Source: Rhizobium sp. SG_E_25_P2
GTDB taxonomy: Bacteria; Pseudomonadota; Alphaproteobacteria; Rhizobiales; Rhizobiaceae
Length of the DNA stretch: 64,000 bases
Reading direction: 5' to 3'
NCBI RefSeq assembly: GCF_029892285.1
Contig: NZ_JARXVM010000024.1
Coordinates: 1-64,000 of the forward strand
Part shown: piece by piece, positions 53,681 through 62,546 of the stretch
How the letters are laid out: the number at the start of each line of letters is the position of its first letter
How positions within the stretch are numbered: the stretch's first letter is position 1
The notes under the pieces: generated by a model
What the model saw: only the letters and a program-made list of their open reading frames with translations
What the model was told of the DNA's origin: nothing
The model's database searches: none
Program-made: the position numbers and the translations under genes

Positions 53681-54709
53681 ATGGCCGGTGCGGGTTTTTT
53701 CGGGGTCGACCAAGGCGAATCGGCTGAGGGGGCGAGCTATGGGCGCAAGCTTTCGAGCCCCATGTCCTATTTCTGGACGATGGTCATCTTTCTCATTCTG
53801 GTCGGATTTGCCGGCGCGATTCTCTTCCGGCAGGCGCATACGGCTTTCTCAGCCAATCCCGGTCTGAATGGACTGATTCTCGGCGTGGCGCTGATCGGCG
53901 TGCTTCTCGCCTTTAATCATGTTCTGGCGCTTAGACCCGAGGTGCGCTGGTTCAATTCGTTCCGCGCCGCCGGCAGCGCGGAGAAGGCGGGACGCGATCC
54001 CGTGATGCTCGCGCCGATGCGCGCCCTGATGGGTTCATCCAACACCGGCGCGATTTCGACCGCCGCGCTGCGCTCGATCCTTGATTCCATCGCCACGCGG
54101 CTGGACGACACCCGGGACACCACCCGTTATCTGACCGGCCTGCTCGTCTTTCTGGGCCTACTCGGCACCTTCTGGGGCCTGCTTGGCACGATCGGCTCCA
54201 TCAATTCAGTCATTCAGGGACTTGACGCAGGCGCGGGCGGCACCGCCGATATTCTCAACACGCTCAAGCAAGGCCTGTCGGCGCCGTTGCAGGGCATGGG
54301 CACGGCGTTTTCGTCGTCGCTGTTCGGCCTGTCGGGCTCGCTGATTCTGGGGTTTCTCGATCTGCAGGCGGGCCGAGCGCAGAACCGATTCTATAACGAA
54401 CTCGAAAACTGGCTGTCGTCGGTCACCGACGTCTCGTCGGATTTCGCGCCGGTCATTGAGGCGGGCACGGGCTCTACCGAGGAATTGAAGACGCTGTCGG
54501 AACAACTGGTGCGCATCACTCAGGATGGCGGCGGCAATCAGCGCTCCACCGCCGCTATGGCGAGCCTCGCCGAAGGCATTCAGGGGCTGGTGCGCAATAT
54601 GCGCACCGAACAGCAGATGCTGCGCGACTGGATCGAGGCCCAGCAGGAGGAAGCCAAGGCGCTGCGCCGGACTCTCGACAAGCTGACCGAAAAATTCGAG
54701 GACAAGTGA
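53681..54709 (+). CDS. MotA/TolQ/ExbB-type proton channel protein
   Basis: A 342-aa inner-membrane protein. Two N-terminal helices (about 27-50 and 60-82), then 'TTRYLTGLLVFLGLLGTFWG' and 'MGTAFSSSLFGLSGSLILGF', the typical MotA/TolQ helices that form the ion path, and a helical C terminus. Start ATG 53681 (MAGAGFFGV) with AGGAG upstream; longer frames to 53609 are unsupported. It is paired one base apart with the OmpA/MotB-like gene, so together they make a proton-driven complex acting on the wall. No flagellar or Tol-Pal genes are near, so it is neither the usual stator nor TolQR. Confidence 0.9.
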   Translation: MAGAGFFGVDQGESAEGASYGRKLSSPMSYFWTMVIFLILVGFAGAILFRQAHTAFSANPGLNGLILGVALIGVLLAFNHVLALRPEVRWFNSFRAAGSAEKAGRDPVMLAPMRALMGSSNTGAISTAALRSILDSIATRLDDTRDTTRYLTGLLVFLGLLGTFWGLLGTIGSINSVIQGLDAGAGGTADILNTLKQGLSAPLQGMGTAFSSSLFGLSGSLILGFLDLQAGRAQNRFYNELENWLSSVTDVSSDFAPVIEAGTGSTEELKTLSEQLVRITQDGGGNQRSTAAMASLAEGIQGLVRNMRTEQQMLRDWIEAQQEEAKALRRTLDKLTEKFEDK

Positions 54710-54710
54710 G

Positions 54711-55739
54711 ATGGCCTTGCGGCGTCGCGGCGGCCAGCGCAGCATCGATTACTGGCCCGGTTTCGTGGATGCGCTTTCCACGTTGCTCATGGCCATCATG
54801 TTTCTTCTGACGGTCTTCGTGCTCGGCCAATTCATTCTCAGCCGCGAAATCACCGGCAAGGATGAAGTGCTTGAGCGCCTCAACAGTCAGATCAACGAAC
54901 TCACCCAGTTGCTGGCGCTCGAAAAGGGCAGCAAGCAGGATGTCGAGGACAGTCTCGCCAATCTGCAGGCCCAGCTCGCCGATTCCGAAAGCGAGAAGTC
55001 GCGGCTGCAGCAGTTGCTGGATCGGGACGCCGGCTCCTCGCAGACGGCCAGCAATCGCATCGGCGAACTCTCGGGCGAACTCGACGCCCAGAAGCAGATC
55101 AGCGAGCAGGCGCTCAACCAGGTCGAGCTGCTCAACCAGCAGATCGCCGCGCTCCGCTCGCAGATCGGCGCCGTCGAGCAGGCGCTGCAACTGTCGGAGG
55201 CGCGCGACAAGAACTCCCAGGCCAAGATCGCCGATCTCGGTCGGAGGCTCAACGTGGCGCTCGCCCAGCGCGTCCAGGAGCTTAACCGTTACAGATCTGA
55301 CTTCTTCGGGCGGCTCCGGGAAATTCTGTCGGATCGCGAAAACATCCGCATCGTCGGCGATCGTTTCGTTTTCCAGTCCGAAGTGCTGTTTCCCTCGGGA
55401 GGTTCGGATCTCAATCCGGCGGGCCAGGAGGAGATGGGCAAGCTCGCCGCGGCGCTGATCGAATTGACCAAGGAGATCCCGGCGGAAATCGACTGGGTGC
55501 TGCGCGTCGACGGTCATACCGACAATGTGCCGCTGACCGGCTCCGGGCGCTATCGCGACAACTGGGAGCTTTCCTCGGCCCGCGCGACCTCGGTGGTTAA
55601 GTTCCTGATCTCCAGGGGCGTTCCGGCCAACCGTCTGGTGGCGGCGGGCTTCGGCGAGTTCCAGCCGATCGCCGAGGGCGATACGCCGGAGGCCCGCTCG
55701 CAGAACCGCCGCATCGAATTGAAGCTGACCGAGAAATGA
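54711..55739 (+). CDS. MotB/OmpA-type peptidoglycan-binding partner
   Basis: A 342-aa protein. One membrane helix starts at 'WPGFVDALSTLLMAIMFLLT', with Asp20 in the place of the proton-binding Asp of MotB. A long coiled coil (about 50-180) follows, then an OmpA-C domain with 'VDGHTDNVPLTGSGRYRDNW', 'LSSARATSVVKFLISRGVPA' and 'RSQNRRIELKLTEK' that binds peptidoglycan. Starts one base after the upstream channel gene. The pair is conserved in rhizobia and of unknown role. Confidence 0.92.
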   Translation: MALRRRGGQRSIDYWPGFVDALSTLLMAIMFLLTVFVLGQFILSREITGKDEVLERLNSQINELTQLLALEKGSKQDVEDSLANLQAQLADSESEKSRLQQLLDRDAGSSQTASNRIGELSGELDAQKQISEQALNQVELLNQQIAALRSQIGAVEQALQLSEARDKNSQAKIADLGRRLNVALAQRVQELNRYRSDFFGRLREILSDRENIRIVGDRFVFQSEVLFPSGGSDLNPAGQEEMGKLAAALIELTKEIPAEIDWVLRVDGHTDNVPLTGSGRYRDNWELSSARATSVVKFLISRGVPANRLVAAGFGEFQPIAEGDTPEARSQNRRIELKLTEK

Positions 55740-55895
55740 TCATTCGCGCAAAAGCGCGGTGACGCCGAGGGCCGCGAGCATGACGAGCGCGATTTTCCAG
55801 AAATCGCGCCGTCGGCGCAAGCCGGGCAGGCCGAGCGGCCTGATCATGTGCAAAACCATCAGGACGATGCCGAGAAGCGGAAGTATTTTCGCCAA
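55740..55895 (-). CDS. 51-aa two-pass membrane protein
   Basis: Starts at TTG 55895 with AAGGA eight bases upstream. Two hydrophobic helices ('ILPLLGIVLMVLHMI' and 'IALVMLAALGVTALL') are separated by a basic loop 'LRRRRDFWK', so the loop should be cytoplasmic. Its stop abuts the stop of the convergent OmpA-like gene. No family recognised. The ribosome site, topology and clean fit between genes make it likely real. Confidence 0.65.
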   Translation of the reverse strand: MAKILPLLGIVLMVLHMIRPLGLPGLRRRRDFWKIALVMLAALGVTALLRE

Positions 55896-56094
55896 AGCTC
55901 AAATCCTTAAAAGTTTTGCCTTAGTCTCGGCGGGATGATCCGCTTGTTTGCGGCGCATGGGCAGGCCGCGACGCCGGGGGACGTCGGGCGAATCGCGGGC
56001 TTGCCGAAATCCATATCACTGCTCTCCGGTCCCGTCAGGCTCAGCCGCCGCTGGGGGCGCGGCGGGCGACACAAGTTGGCTCAGGGGATAGACG

Positions 56095-57393
56095 ATGCCG
56101 CAAAACCTCGTTTCCGTCATGGCGCTTCTCATCGGAACGCTGTTTCTCTACCTCGGAAACGGACTGCACAGTCTGGTCATGCCCATGCGCGGCACGTCCG
56201 AAGGCTATTCGGAAACGGTGCTCGGCTTCTTCGGCACGTCCTGGGCGGCGGGCTTCGTGCTCGGTTGCATCTTCGCCCGACCGCTGGTCAAGCGCATGGG
56301 CCATGTCCGCGCCTTCTCCGGTTTCATCTCGCTGATCGCCATCATCGCGCTGATGACCGGCATCGTCATCAATCCGACTTTCTGGGTGCTGTCGCGCGCC
56401 GCCACCGGTTTCGGCACCGCCGCCACCGCCATGATCATCGAAAGCTGGCTCAACGAGCGCGCCAGCAATGAGAGCCGCGGCATGATCTTCTCGCTTTACA
56501 TCTCGATCACGCTGATCGGCATCGTCGGCGGGCAGATGACGGTCGCCTTCGTGGATATCCAGACCCCGATCCTGTTCATGATCGCCGGCATCTTCTATTG
56601 CGTGGCGATGATCCCGACCCTGGTGTCCAATGCGCAATCGCCGGCACCGCTCAGCGAGATCAAGCTCGATCTCGCCGCGCTCTACCGCAATTCGCCTGTC
56701 TCCTTCATCGGCATTCTGCTGGTCGGCATCGCCAATGGCGCCTGGGGCACGCTCGGCGCTGTGTTCGGCGCGAAGGCCGGCCTGTCCTCGGGCGATATCG
56801 CGCTGATGATGACCATCACGATTTTCGCCGGCGCGGCCATGCAGATGCCGGCCGGCCGCATGTCCGACCGCATGGATCGCCGCTATGTTCTCGCCATTCT
56901 CTCCGGCATCGCCTGGCTGGCCGGCGTGCAGATCTTCCTGCTCGAACCGCAAAATGTACTGACGCTTCTGCTGTTGATCGCCGTCTATGGCGCCACGGCG
57001 AACGCGCTCTATCCGATCGCGGTCGCGCATGCCAACGACTTCGCCAAGCCATCGGATTTCATGAATGTCTCGGGCGGCCTGCTGCTGCTCTACGGCGTCG
57101 GCACGGTGATCGGCCCCACGCTTGGCGGTCCGATCATGGAGCGGTTCGGTCCCTATGCGCTGCTGGGGGTCACGGCGACGGCGCATGCGCTGATCACCGT
57201 CTACGCCATCATCCGCTCGCGGCTGCGCGCGCCGATCCCGGTGGGCGAACGCGACAGCTATCAGAGCATCTCCTCGGGCACCCAGACCACGCCGGAAAGT
57301 CTGGCGCTCAACCCGCGTTCTCAGCTATCCTCCACGACCTCTGAACCGACCCCGCCCAAGCCGGACAGCGACGCAGGAGTGGAAGCCGCATGA
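56095..57393 (+). CDS. MFS transporter, YcaD-like
   Basis: A 432-aa permease with twelve membrane helices and the MFS loop motifs 'RPLVKRMGHVRAF' (loop 2-3) and 'AGRMSDRMDRRYV' (loop 8-9). The N-terminal half resembles the YcaD/CynX-type group. The last 50 residues are a polar, Ser/Thr-rich tail. Substrate unknown. Its stop overlaps the ATG of the DUF1192 gene by four bases, so it heads a coupled group of three. Confidence 0.9.
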   Translation: MPQNLVSVMALLIGTLFLYLGNGLHSLVMPMRGTSEGYSETVLGFFGTSWAAGFVLGCIFARPLVKRMGHVRAFSGFISLIAIIALMTGIVINPTFWVLSRAATGFGTAATAMIIESWLNERASNESRGMIFSLYISITLIGIVGGQMTVAFVDIQTPILFMIAGIFYCVAMIPTLVSNAQSPAPLSEIKLDLAALYRNSPVSFIGILLVGIANGAWGTLGAVFGAKAGLSSGDIALMMTITIFAGAAMQMPAGRMSDRMDRRYVLAILSGIAWLAGVQIFLLEPQNVLTLLLLIAVYGATANALYPIAVAHANDFAKPSDFMNVSGGLLLLYGVGTVIGPTLGGPIMERFGPYALLGVTATAHALITVYAIIRSRLRAPIPVGERDSYQSISSGTQTTPESLALNPRSQLSSTTSEPTPPKPDSDAGVEAA

Positions 57394-57581
57394 GCATCAA
57401 CGACGACGACAAGCCCGCCCGCAAACTCGCCCATGAGATCGGCATGGATATTTCCATGCTGTCGGCCGACGAACTCAAGGCGAGGATCGCGCTGCTCGAG
57501 GGCGAGATTTCCCGGCTGAACCGCGAAATCACCGCCAAGACGTCGAGCCGCAGCGCCGCCGAATCGCTGTTCAAGAATTGA
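57390..57581 (+). CDS. DUF1192 small protein
   Basis: A 63-aa protein with the DUF1192 coiled helix: 'LSADELKARIALLEGEISRL' followed by 'NREITAKTSSRSAAESLFKN'. Function unknown, conserved in alphaproteobacteria. Overlaps the MFS gene upstream (ATGA) and the DUF1345 gene downstream (TTGA). Confidence 0.9.
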   Translation: MSINDDDKPARKLAHEIGMDISMLSADELKARIALLEGEISRLNREITAKTSSRSAAESLFKN

Positions 57582-58258
57582 GGCGCGCCTTGCCGCTGCC
57601 CCTCCGCCTTCGGCGCCATGTCATACGTCGTCCGCGCTTTTACGGGGCGGCGGCGCTTGGCGTTCTGCTGCATTTCGGGCTTGCATGGTTCGGGGCGGTG
57701 TCGACGCCGGTCAGCCTGCTTCTGTCCTGGAACATTTCGGTTCTGCTGTTCCTGGCGCTGATCTTCATCCTGATGTTCACCTCCGACGACGACGACATGA
57801 AGGAGCGAGCCAAGGCGACCGACGAAGGGCGTTTTGCCGTTCTTGCGTTGTCCTTCCTCGCGGTCATCATCAGTCTCGGCGCGACGATCGTGGTCCTGTC
57901 GCGTGTCCGCCATGGGGAGGGGAGCGATGGCGTCTTTCACGCCGCGCTCGCCGCCTTCACAATCGCCTCGTCGTGGATCTTCATCCATGTGATCTTCACC
58001 GAGCACTACGCGCATGAATATTACCTGGCGCGCGAACGGCGCGGCGAGGGCGGGCTTAACTTCGCTGACAGCAATCCCCCCAATTACGTCGATTTCCTCT
58101 ATTTCTCCTTCACCATCGGCGTCGCCAGCCAGACGGCGGATATCTCGATCGCCAGCCGCGCAATGCGGGCCACGGTGCTGGTGCATTCAATCCTGTCTTA
58201 TCTCTTCAACGCCTTCATCCTGGCGCTGACGGTCAATATCGCCTCCAATCTCCTGTGA
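57578..58258 (+). CDS. DUF1345 membrane protein
   Basis: A 226-aa protein with five or six membrane helices and the DUF1345 signature 'FTEHYAHEYYLARE' and 'PNYVDFLYFSFTIGVASQTAD', which resembles part of two-helix ion-channel proteins. Start is TTG 57578 overlapping the DUF1192 stop; a TTG at 57590 is an alternative. Function unknown; probably an inner-membrane channel or transporter. Confidence 0.88.
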   Translation: MRRALPLPLRLRRHVIRRPRFYGAAALGVLLHFGLAWFGAVSTPVSLLLSWNISVLLFLALIFILMFTSDDDDMKERAKATDEGRFAVLALSFLAVIISLGATIVVLSRVRHGEGSDGVFHAALAAFTIASSWIFIHVIFTEHYAHEYYLARERRGEGGLNFADSNPPNYVDFLYFSFTIGVASQTADISIASRAMRATVLVHSILSYLFNAFILALTVNIASNLL

Positions 58259-58353
58259 AACGCCGTCTTTGCGTTTGGTTCGGGCGTGGTGACGCATTGC
58301 CCCCGCTGCAAAACAGGCCTAAACGGATCGCCCGACATCTTTGGGAACCCGGC

Positions 58354-58938
58354 ATGGACATCAAGGCTCTGAAGAACGACATCCGCATGGCGAGACTGGC
58401 GGCCCGCGACGCGATCGCCGAGACCGACCGCATCGAAAAGAGCCTTGCGATCGCCGAACATGCGGCAGACGCGTTTGCGTTTGATCCGGGACAGATCATT
58501 TCCGGCTTTTTCCCAATTCGGTCGGAAGCCGATATTCGTCCGCTGATGCATCGGCTGAAAAGCCGCGGCGCGCGGCTCTGCCTGCCCGCCGTCCTTGATC
58601 GCCAGACAATCGTGTTTCGCGAACTGGTCGATGGCGCGCCGCTGGTGAGCACCGGCTTCGGCACCACCGGGCCGGGTCCGGACGCGCCAGCGGTCGATCC
58701 GGAAATCCTGCTCATGCCGCTTTCAGCCTTCGACGCCAGCGGCAATCGCATCGGCTACGGCGCCGGCCATTATGATCGCGCAATCGCGCGCCTCCTCGCC
58801 AAGGGCATGCAGCCCAGGCTGATCGGCGTCGCTTTCGATTGCCAGCAAGTCGATGCGGTTCCCGCAGAAGCGCATGACGTGCCGCTCGACGCTGTGGTGA
58901 CCGAAAGCGGTTACAGAACATTCTCGAAAGGACAATAA
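58354..58938 (+). CDS. 5-formyltetrahydrofolate cyclo-ligase
   Basis: A 194-aa enzyme that converts 5-formyl-THF to 5,10-methenyl-THF with ATP. The nucleotide-binding signature 'RIGYGAGHYDRAIARL' and 'PLSAFDASGN' are clear, as is the C-terminal 'DVPLDAVVTES'. Start ATG 58354 (MDIKALKND) fits the family; the frame open from 58255 has no support. The next gene starts directly after the stop codon. The gap upstream is too short for a 6S RNA gene, which is often found before this gene. Confidence 0.93.
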   Translation: MDIKALKNDIRMARLAARDAIAETDRIEKSLAIAEHAADAFAFDPGQIISGFFPIRSEADIRPLMHRLKSRGARLCLPAVLDRQTIVFRELVDGAPLVSTGFGTTGPGPDAPAVDPEILLMPLSAFDASGNRIGYGAGHYDRAIARLLAKGMQPRLIGVAFDCQQVDAVPAEAHDVPLDAVVTESGYRTFSKGQ

Positions 58939-59763
58939 ATGCGGCTTCTCTTTCTCGGCGACATGGTGGGCCGCGCGGGACGTCAGGCGGTCTGGGACCG
59001 GCTGCCGGGCCTGATTTCCGATCTCAAGCTCGATTTCGTGGTGGTGAACGGCGAAAACGCCGCCGCCGGCTTCGGCATCACCGAAGAGATCTTCCTCGAC
59101 ACGCTCGCGGCCGGCGCCGATGTGGTGACCACAGGCAACCATGTTTGGGACCAACGCGAGGCGCTGGTCTTCGCCGACCGGCATGACCAGTTTATCCGCC
59201 CCGCCAATTTTCCGCCCGGCGCGCCCGGCAAGGGCTCGGGCGTGTTTATCGCCCGCAACGGCGCTCGTGTGCTGGTCTCCAACATCATGGGCCGGGTGTT
59301 CATGCATCCTGATCTCGACGATCCCTTCATGGCCGCTGAGCGCATTCTCGACGCCTGCCCGCTGGGCGAACAGGTAGACGCGGTGCTGTTTGATTTCCAC
59401 GCCGAGGCGTCGAGCGAGAAGCAGTGCTTCGGCCATTTCGTGGATGGCCGCGCGAGCCTGGTGGTCGGCACGCATACGCATGTGCCCACCGCCGATTGCC
59501 AGATCCTCAATGGCGGCACGGCCTATATGACGGATGCCGGCATGTGCGGCGATTACGATTCGTCGCTCGGCATGGACAAGGAAGAGCCGCTCAACCGCTT
59601 CATCACCAAGATCGCCCGCGGACGGTTTGAGCCGGCCAACGGTCCCGCCACCATCTGCGGCGTGGGCGTCGAGATCTCCGACCGCACCGGCCTGGCCGAA
59701 AAGGTGGCGCCGCTGCGCATCGGCCCGCGGCTTGCCGAAACCATTCCCGCCTTCTGGGCCTGA
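58939..59763 (+). CDS. YmdB/TIGR00282-type metallophosphoesterase
   Basis: A 274-aa calcineurin-like phosphoesterase; the Bacillus homologue YmdB hydrolyses 2',3'-cyclic nucleotides. Metal ligands are visible in 'LFLGDMVGRAG', 'VVNGENAAAG', 'TTGNHVWDQREAL', 'FHAEASSEK' and 'GTHTHVPTAD'. It is operonic with the cyclo-ligase and ends with an intrinsic terminator. Confidence 0.93.
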   Translation: MRLLFLGDMVGRAGRQAVWDRLPGLISDLKLDFVVVNGENAAAGFGITEEIFLDTLAAGADVVTTGNHVWDQREALVFADRHDQFIRPANFPPGAPGKGSGVFIARNGARVLVSNIMGRVFMHPDLDDPFMAAERILDACPLGEQVDAVLFDFHAEASSEKQCFGHFVDGRASLVVGTHTHVPTADCQILNGGTAYMTDAGMCGDYDSSLGMDKEEPLNRFITKIARGRFEPANGPATICGVGVEISDRTGLAEKVAPLRIGPRLAETIPAFWA

Positions 59764-59807
59764 GGGGCGTCACGCGCCTGTCGTGCGGCAATTGTAAATG
59801 AATTGAA

Positions 59808-59831
59808 AAAATCCTGCTGTGGCGGGATTTT
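59808..59831 (+). terminator. Intrinsic terminator after the phosphoesterase gene
   Basis: AAAATCCTGC pairs with GCGGGATTTT (one wobble) around TGTG; the tail is T-rich. The lipase-like gene begins 34 bases later. Confidence 0.85.
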
Positions 59832-59864
59832 CATATTCACGTTCTACTGCTTCACGAGGGTTTC

Positions 59865-61532
59865 ATGAGCAACCAATTTTCCTCCGATACGATCGCTCTC
59901 CTGGCCGATGTCGTTCGTCTCAATCGCACCGTCTATGGCAGTTCCGATTATCTGGCTGACGCCTATCGCGATCAGATCGACACGGATGTCGATCCAGAAC
60001 CGGCCGGAAATCGCGAAGCCCTGTTCGTCTACGACGCTTATGACGCGTATCTCGCGAAATCTGGCTTCACAACGCTGTCGTCATCGGATCTTGGCTTCGC
60101 GGCAAGCGAAATCAGCGCCAGCGACGACAGCGACGGCTACGATCGAAATTTCACCTATTCCGGTGGTCTGTTCCGTAACAATTACATCGGATCCGGTGAC
60201 GACGCCGAGGCGTTTACCGGCGCCGGCGCGGTCGCGCTCGTCACCACCAAGGCCAACGACACCGGCGAAACGCTGTATCTCACCTTTCGCGGCACCGATG
60301 CCGACGGGCCGCTGGCGGACGGTGAAGCGGGCACCGGCGTTGGCCAGGCCCGCTATTATCAGCAGCTGCAGGGCCTGATCGACCAGATCTACGATTATGT
60401 CAGCGACCCCGACAACAACATCACCGAGGTCGTGGTTTCAGGCCACAGTCTCGGCGGAACGGTCGCAGATCTTTTCACCATCTATGACGGCGCGCGCTTC
60501 GCGGCCATCGACGGTGTGGATCTGTCGGTGATCGCCCTGGCGTCTGCCGGCATCGACCCGGCCGCGCTTGACATTCTCACCGATTTCGACACGTCGCTGG
60601 TGTCTTTCGACGAGGACGGCGCATTGCAACTGGCGACGCCGGACTGGTATTTCCAATATGATCAGGCGAACGATATCGTCCGCAACCCCTCTAGCTATGA
60701 TGCGGCGGCGCATGCCGCTGTTGATCCCACACAGGCCGTAATAACAGGCTTCTCGGTCGGCGTGATCTCCGACCAGGCGCATTTCAACGACAATCGCCTG
60801 CAATTCGAGACGCCCCTGATTGATCAATACGCGATCTCCGCCAATCTCGACACGACGTTCCTCGTCAATCATTACGCCGACCTTTACGAACTGATCGGCA
60901 CGGAATTTTCCAAGGCCTGGACTCACGCGGGCGACGTTACCTATGGCAGATTCATCGCGTTGTTCGGTGAAAGCGCGGCGCTGCGCAACACGAGCGGTGA
61001 GAACAACGTCAACGGCTTTGGCGTCGCTGTCGACAACAGCGTCGACTATGGCGACGAGACAGCCAATTTGTTCATTCTCGGCTTCAGCGGCGACGACGTG
61101 ATCGCCGGTGGTTCTGGCCGCGACCTGCTTGAAGGCGGCGACGGCGACGACCTGCTCAAGGGTGGCGCCCGCGCTGACATTCTGCTGGGTGACGTGCGCG
61201 GCGCAGCGGGCGATGATCGTCTTCGCGGCGGCGACGGTTCGGACACCTTCTATGCGGGTGGCGGAGAGGACCGGTTATGGGGCGGCAAGGGCGCGGATCT
61301 GTTTGTCTTCAGCCGCCGGGATACCCATGACGTCGTGCTTGACTTCGATGGCCAGGACAAAATCGATGTGACAGCGTTCTCTGGGATCGACAATTGGCGT
61401 GACCTCAAGGCCGATCACATCGACATTGTCGGACGGGATCTGGTCATCCTCGCGCGTCATGGCGAGGACACGCTGACCCTGAAGCACACCGCGCTTGCCG
61501 ATCTCGACCGCACTGACTTCTTGTTCGCGTAA
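59865..61532 (+). CDS. RTX lipase-like protein
   Basis: A 555-aa extracellular lipase of the class 3/RTX type. The nucleophile elbow GHSLGG (193-198, Ser195) follows a beta strand 'ITEVVVSG'. Catalytic Asp and His are expected in the following 150 residues. Near the C terminus are RTX calcium repeats: 'GGSGRDLLEGGDGDDLLKGG' and 'GGDGSDTFYAGGGEDRLWGG', then 'GADLFVFSRRDTHDVVLDFD' and the 'DFLFA' end typical of type I secretion. There is no Sec signal. As for the other RTX gene (38182), no type I secretion genes are in the window. Confidence 0.9.
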   Translation: MSNQFSSDTIALLADVVRLNRTVYGSSDYLADAYRDQIDTDVDPEPAGNREALFVYDAYDAYLAKSGFTTLSSSDLGFAASEISASDDSDGYDRNFTYSGGLFRNNYIGSGDDAEAFTGAGAVALVTTKANDTGETLYLTFRGTDADGPLADGEAGTGVGQARYYQQLQGLIDQIYDYVSDPDNNITEVVVSGHSLGGTVADLFTIYDGARFAAIDGVDLSVIALASAGIDPAALDILTDFDTSLVSFDEDGALQLATPDWYFQYDQANDIVRNPSSYDAAAHAAVDPTQAVITGFSVGVISDQAHFNDNRLQFETPLIDQYAISANLDTTFLVNHYADLYELIGTEFSKAWTHAGDVTYGRFIALFGESAALRNTSGENNVNGFGVAVDNSVDYGDETANLFILGFSGDDVIAGGSGRDLLEGGDGDDLLKGGARADILLGDVRGAAGDDRLRGGDGSDTFYAGGGEDRLWGGKGADLFVFSRRDTHDVVLDFDGQDKIDVTAFSGIDNWRDLKADHIDIVGRDLVILARHGEDTLTLKHTALADLDRTDFLFA

Positions 61533-61629
61533 CGCGATCGTGACTATCGACCGTTCCCGCTGACTGGACGCGCGCTTCGGCGCAAGGCATGCTTTTCGCC
61601 AATAACCTTGGATTGAGCGAGGGGCATGA

Positions 61630-62448
61630 ATGCTGAAATGGGCGGCGTTTATGGTGTTGATTGCGGCCACGGCGGCCTCGGCTCAGGACGAACCGAGGCA
61701 TTTCAGCCAATGCCAGGCGATTGCGCAAGGCCTGCCCGGCGCCCGCTACGCCGCCTATGAGGATGAGGGGTTTCCCGTTCTCAAGGCGGCGCTCACCGAT
61801 CAGACGGTGCGCATCACCTTTCTCGGCCATTCCACCTTCCATATCGTCACGCCCGAAGGCGTGACGATCGCCACCGATTATTCCGGCTGGCACAGGCCGG
61901 ATGCGCCGCCGATGGTGGCGACGATGAACCATGCCCACTCCACCCATTTCACCCTGACGCCCGAACCCGAGATCCAGTATGTGCTGCATGGCTGGAGCGA
62001 TACGCCGGGAGAGAAGGCGCAGCATGAATTGCTGGTGCGCGACACATTCATCCGCAATGTCACGACCGATATCCGCCGTTACGGCGGCGAGGAGAAGGAT
62101 GGCAATTCCATCTTCATCTTCGAGGTCGCCGGCCTGTGCATCGGCCATCTCGGCCATCTGCATCACGAATTGTCGGAGGGGCATTACACCGAAATCGGCC
62201 GGCTCGACGTGGTCATGGTCCCCGTCGATGGGGGACTGACCATGGGCGCCGACAAGATGAGCCGCGTGGTCAAACGACTGCGATCGTCGCTGGTTCTGCC
62301 CATGCACCGGCGCGGCCCGCCGGTCGAAACTTTCCTGGCGTTGTTCGGCCCCGATTTCGATTTTCGCTTCGCCGAGGGCGCAAGCGTCGACGTATCGCTC
62401 AATTCCCTGCCGAAAAAGCCGACAATCCTCGTGCTTCAGGGGCTTTAA
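61630..62448 (+). CDS. Exported metallo-beta-lactamase-fold hydrolase
   Basis: A 272-aa protein with signal peptide 'LKWAAFMVLIAATAASAQ' and a UlaG-like MBL fold: 'RITFLGHSTFHIVTPEG', 'TDYSGWHRPDAPPM', and 'MNHAHSTHFT', where HxHxxH keeps three His but lacks the usual Asp. Later ligands are 'CIGHLGHLHH' and 'VMVPVDGG'. Substrate unknown; the periplasmic location is unusual for UlaG relatives. Confidence 0.85.
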   Translation: MLKWAAFMVLIAATAASAQDEPRHFSQCQAIAQGLPGARYAAYEDEGFPVLKAALTDQTVRITFLGHSTFHIVTPEGVTIATDYSGWHRPDAPPMVATMNHAHSTHFTLTPEPEIQYVLHGWSDTPGEKAQHELLVRDTFIRNVTTDIRRYGGEEKDGNSIFIFEVAGLCIGHLGHLHHELSEGHYTEIGRLDVVMVPVDGGLTMGADKMSRVVKRLRSSLVLPMHRRGPPVETFLALFGPDFDFRFAEGASVDVSLNSLPKKPTILVLQGL

Positions 62449-62546
62449 GCCGGGCTCTCCGCATTGCTGCCTCTTGAACGGCGTGCTCTCCGGCAATATA
62501 AGGCCGCATCCAAAAGACAATCCCAACAAAGACGGCAGGGACGCCC

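Noticed and set aside
58259-58353. 6S RNA gene before the 5-formyltetrahydrofolate cyclo-ligase
   Set aside because: This position often holds 6S RNA, but the gap is only about 95 bases and shows no long rod-like pairing.
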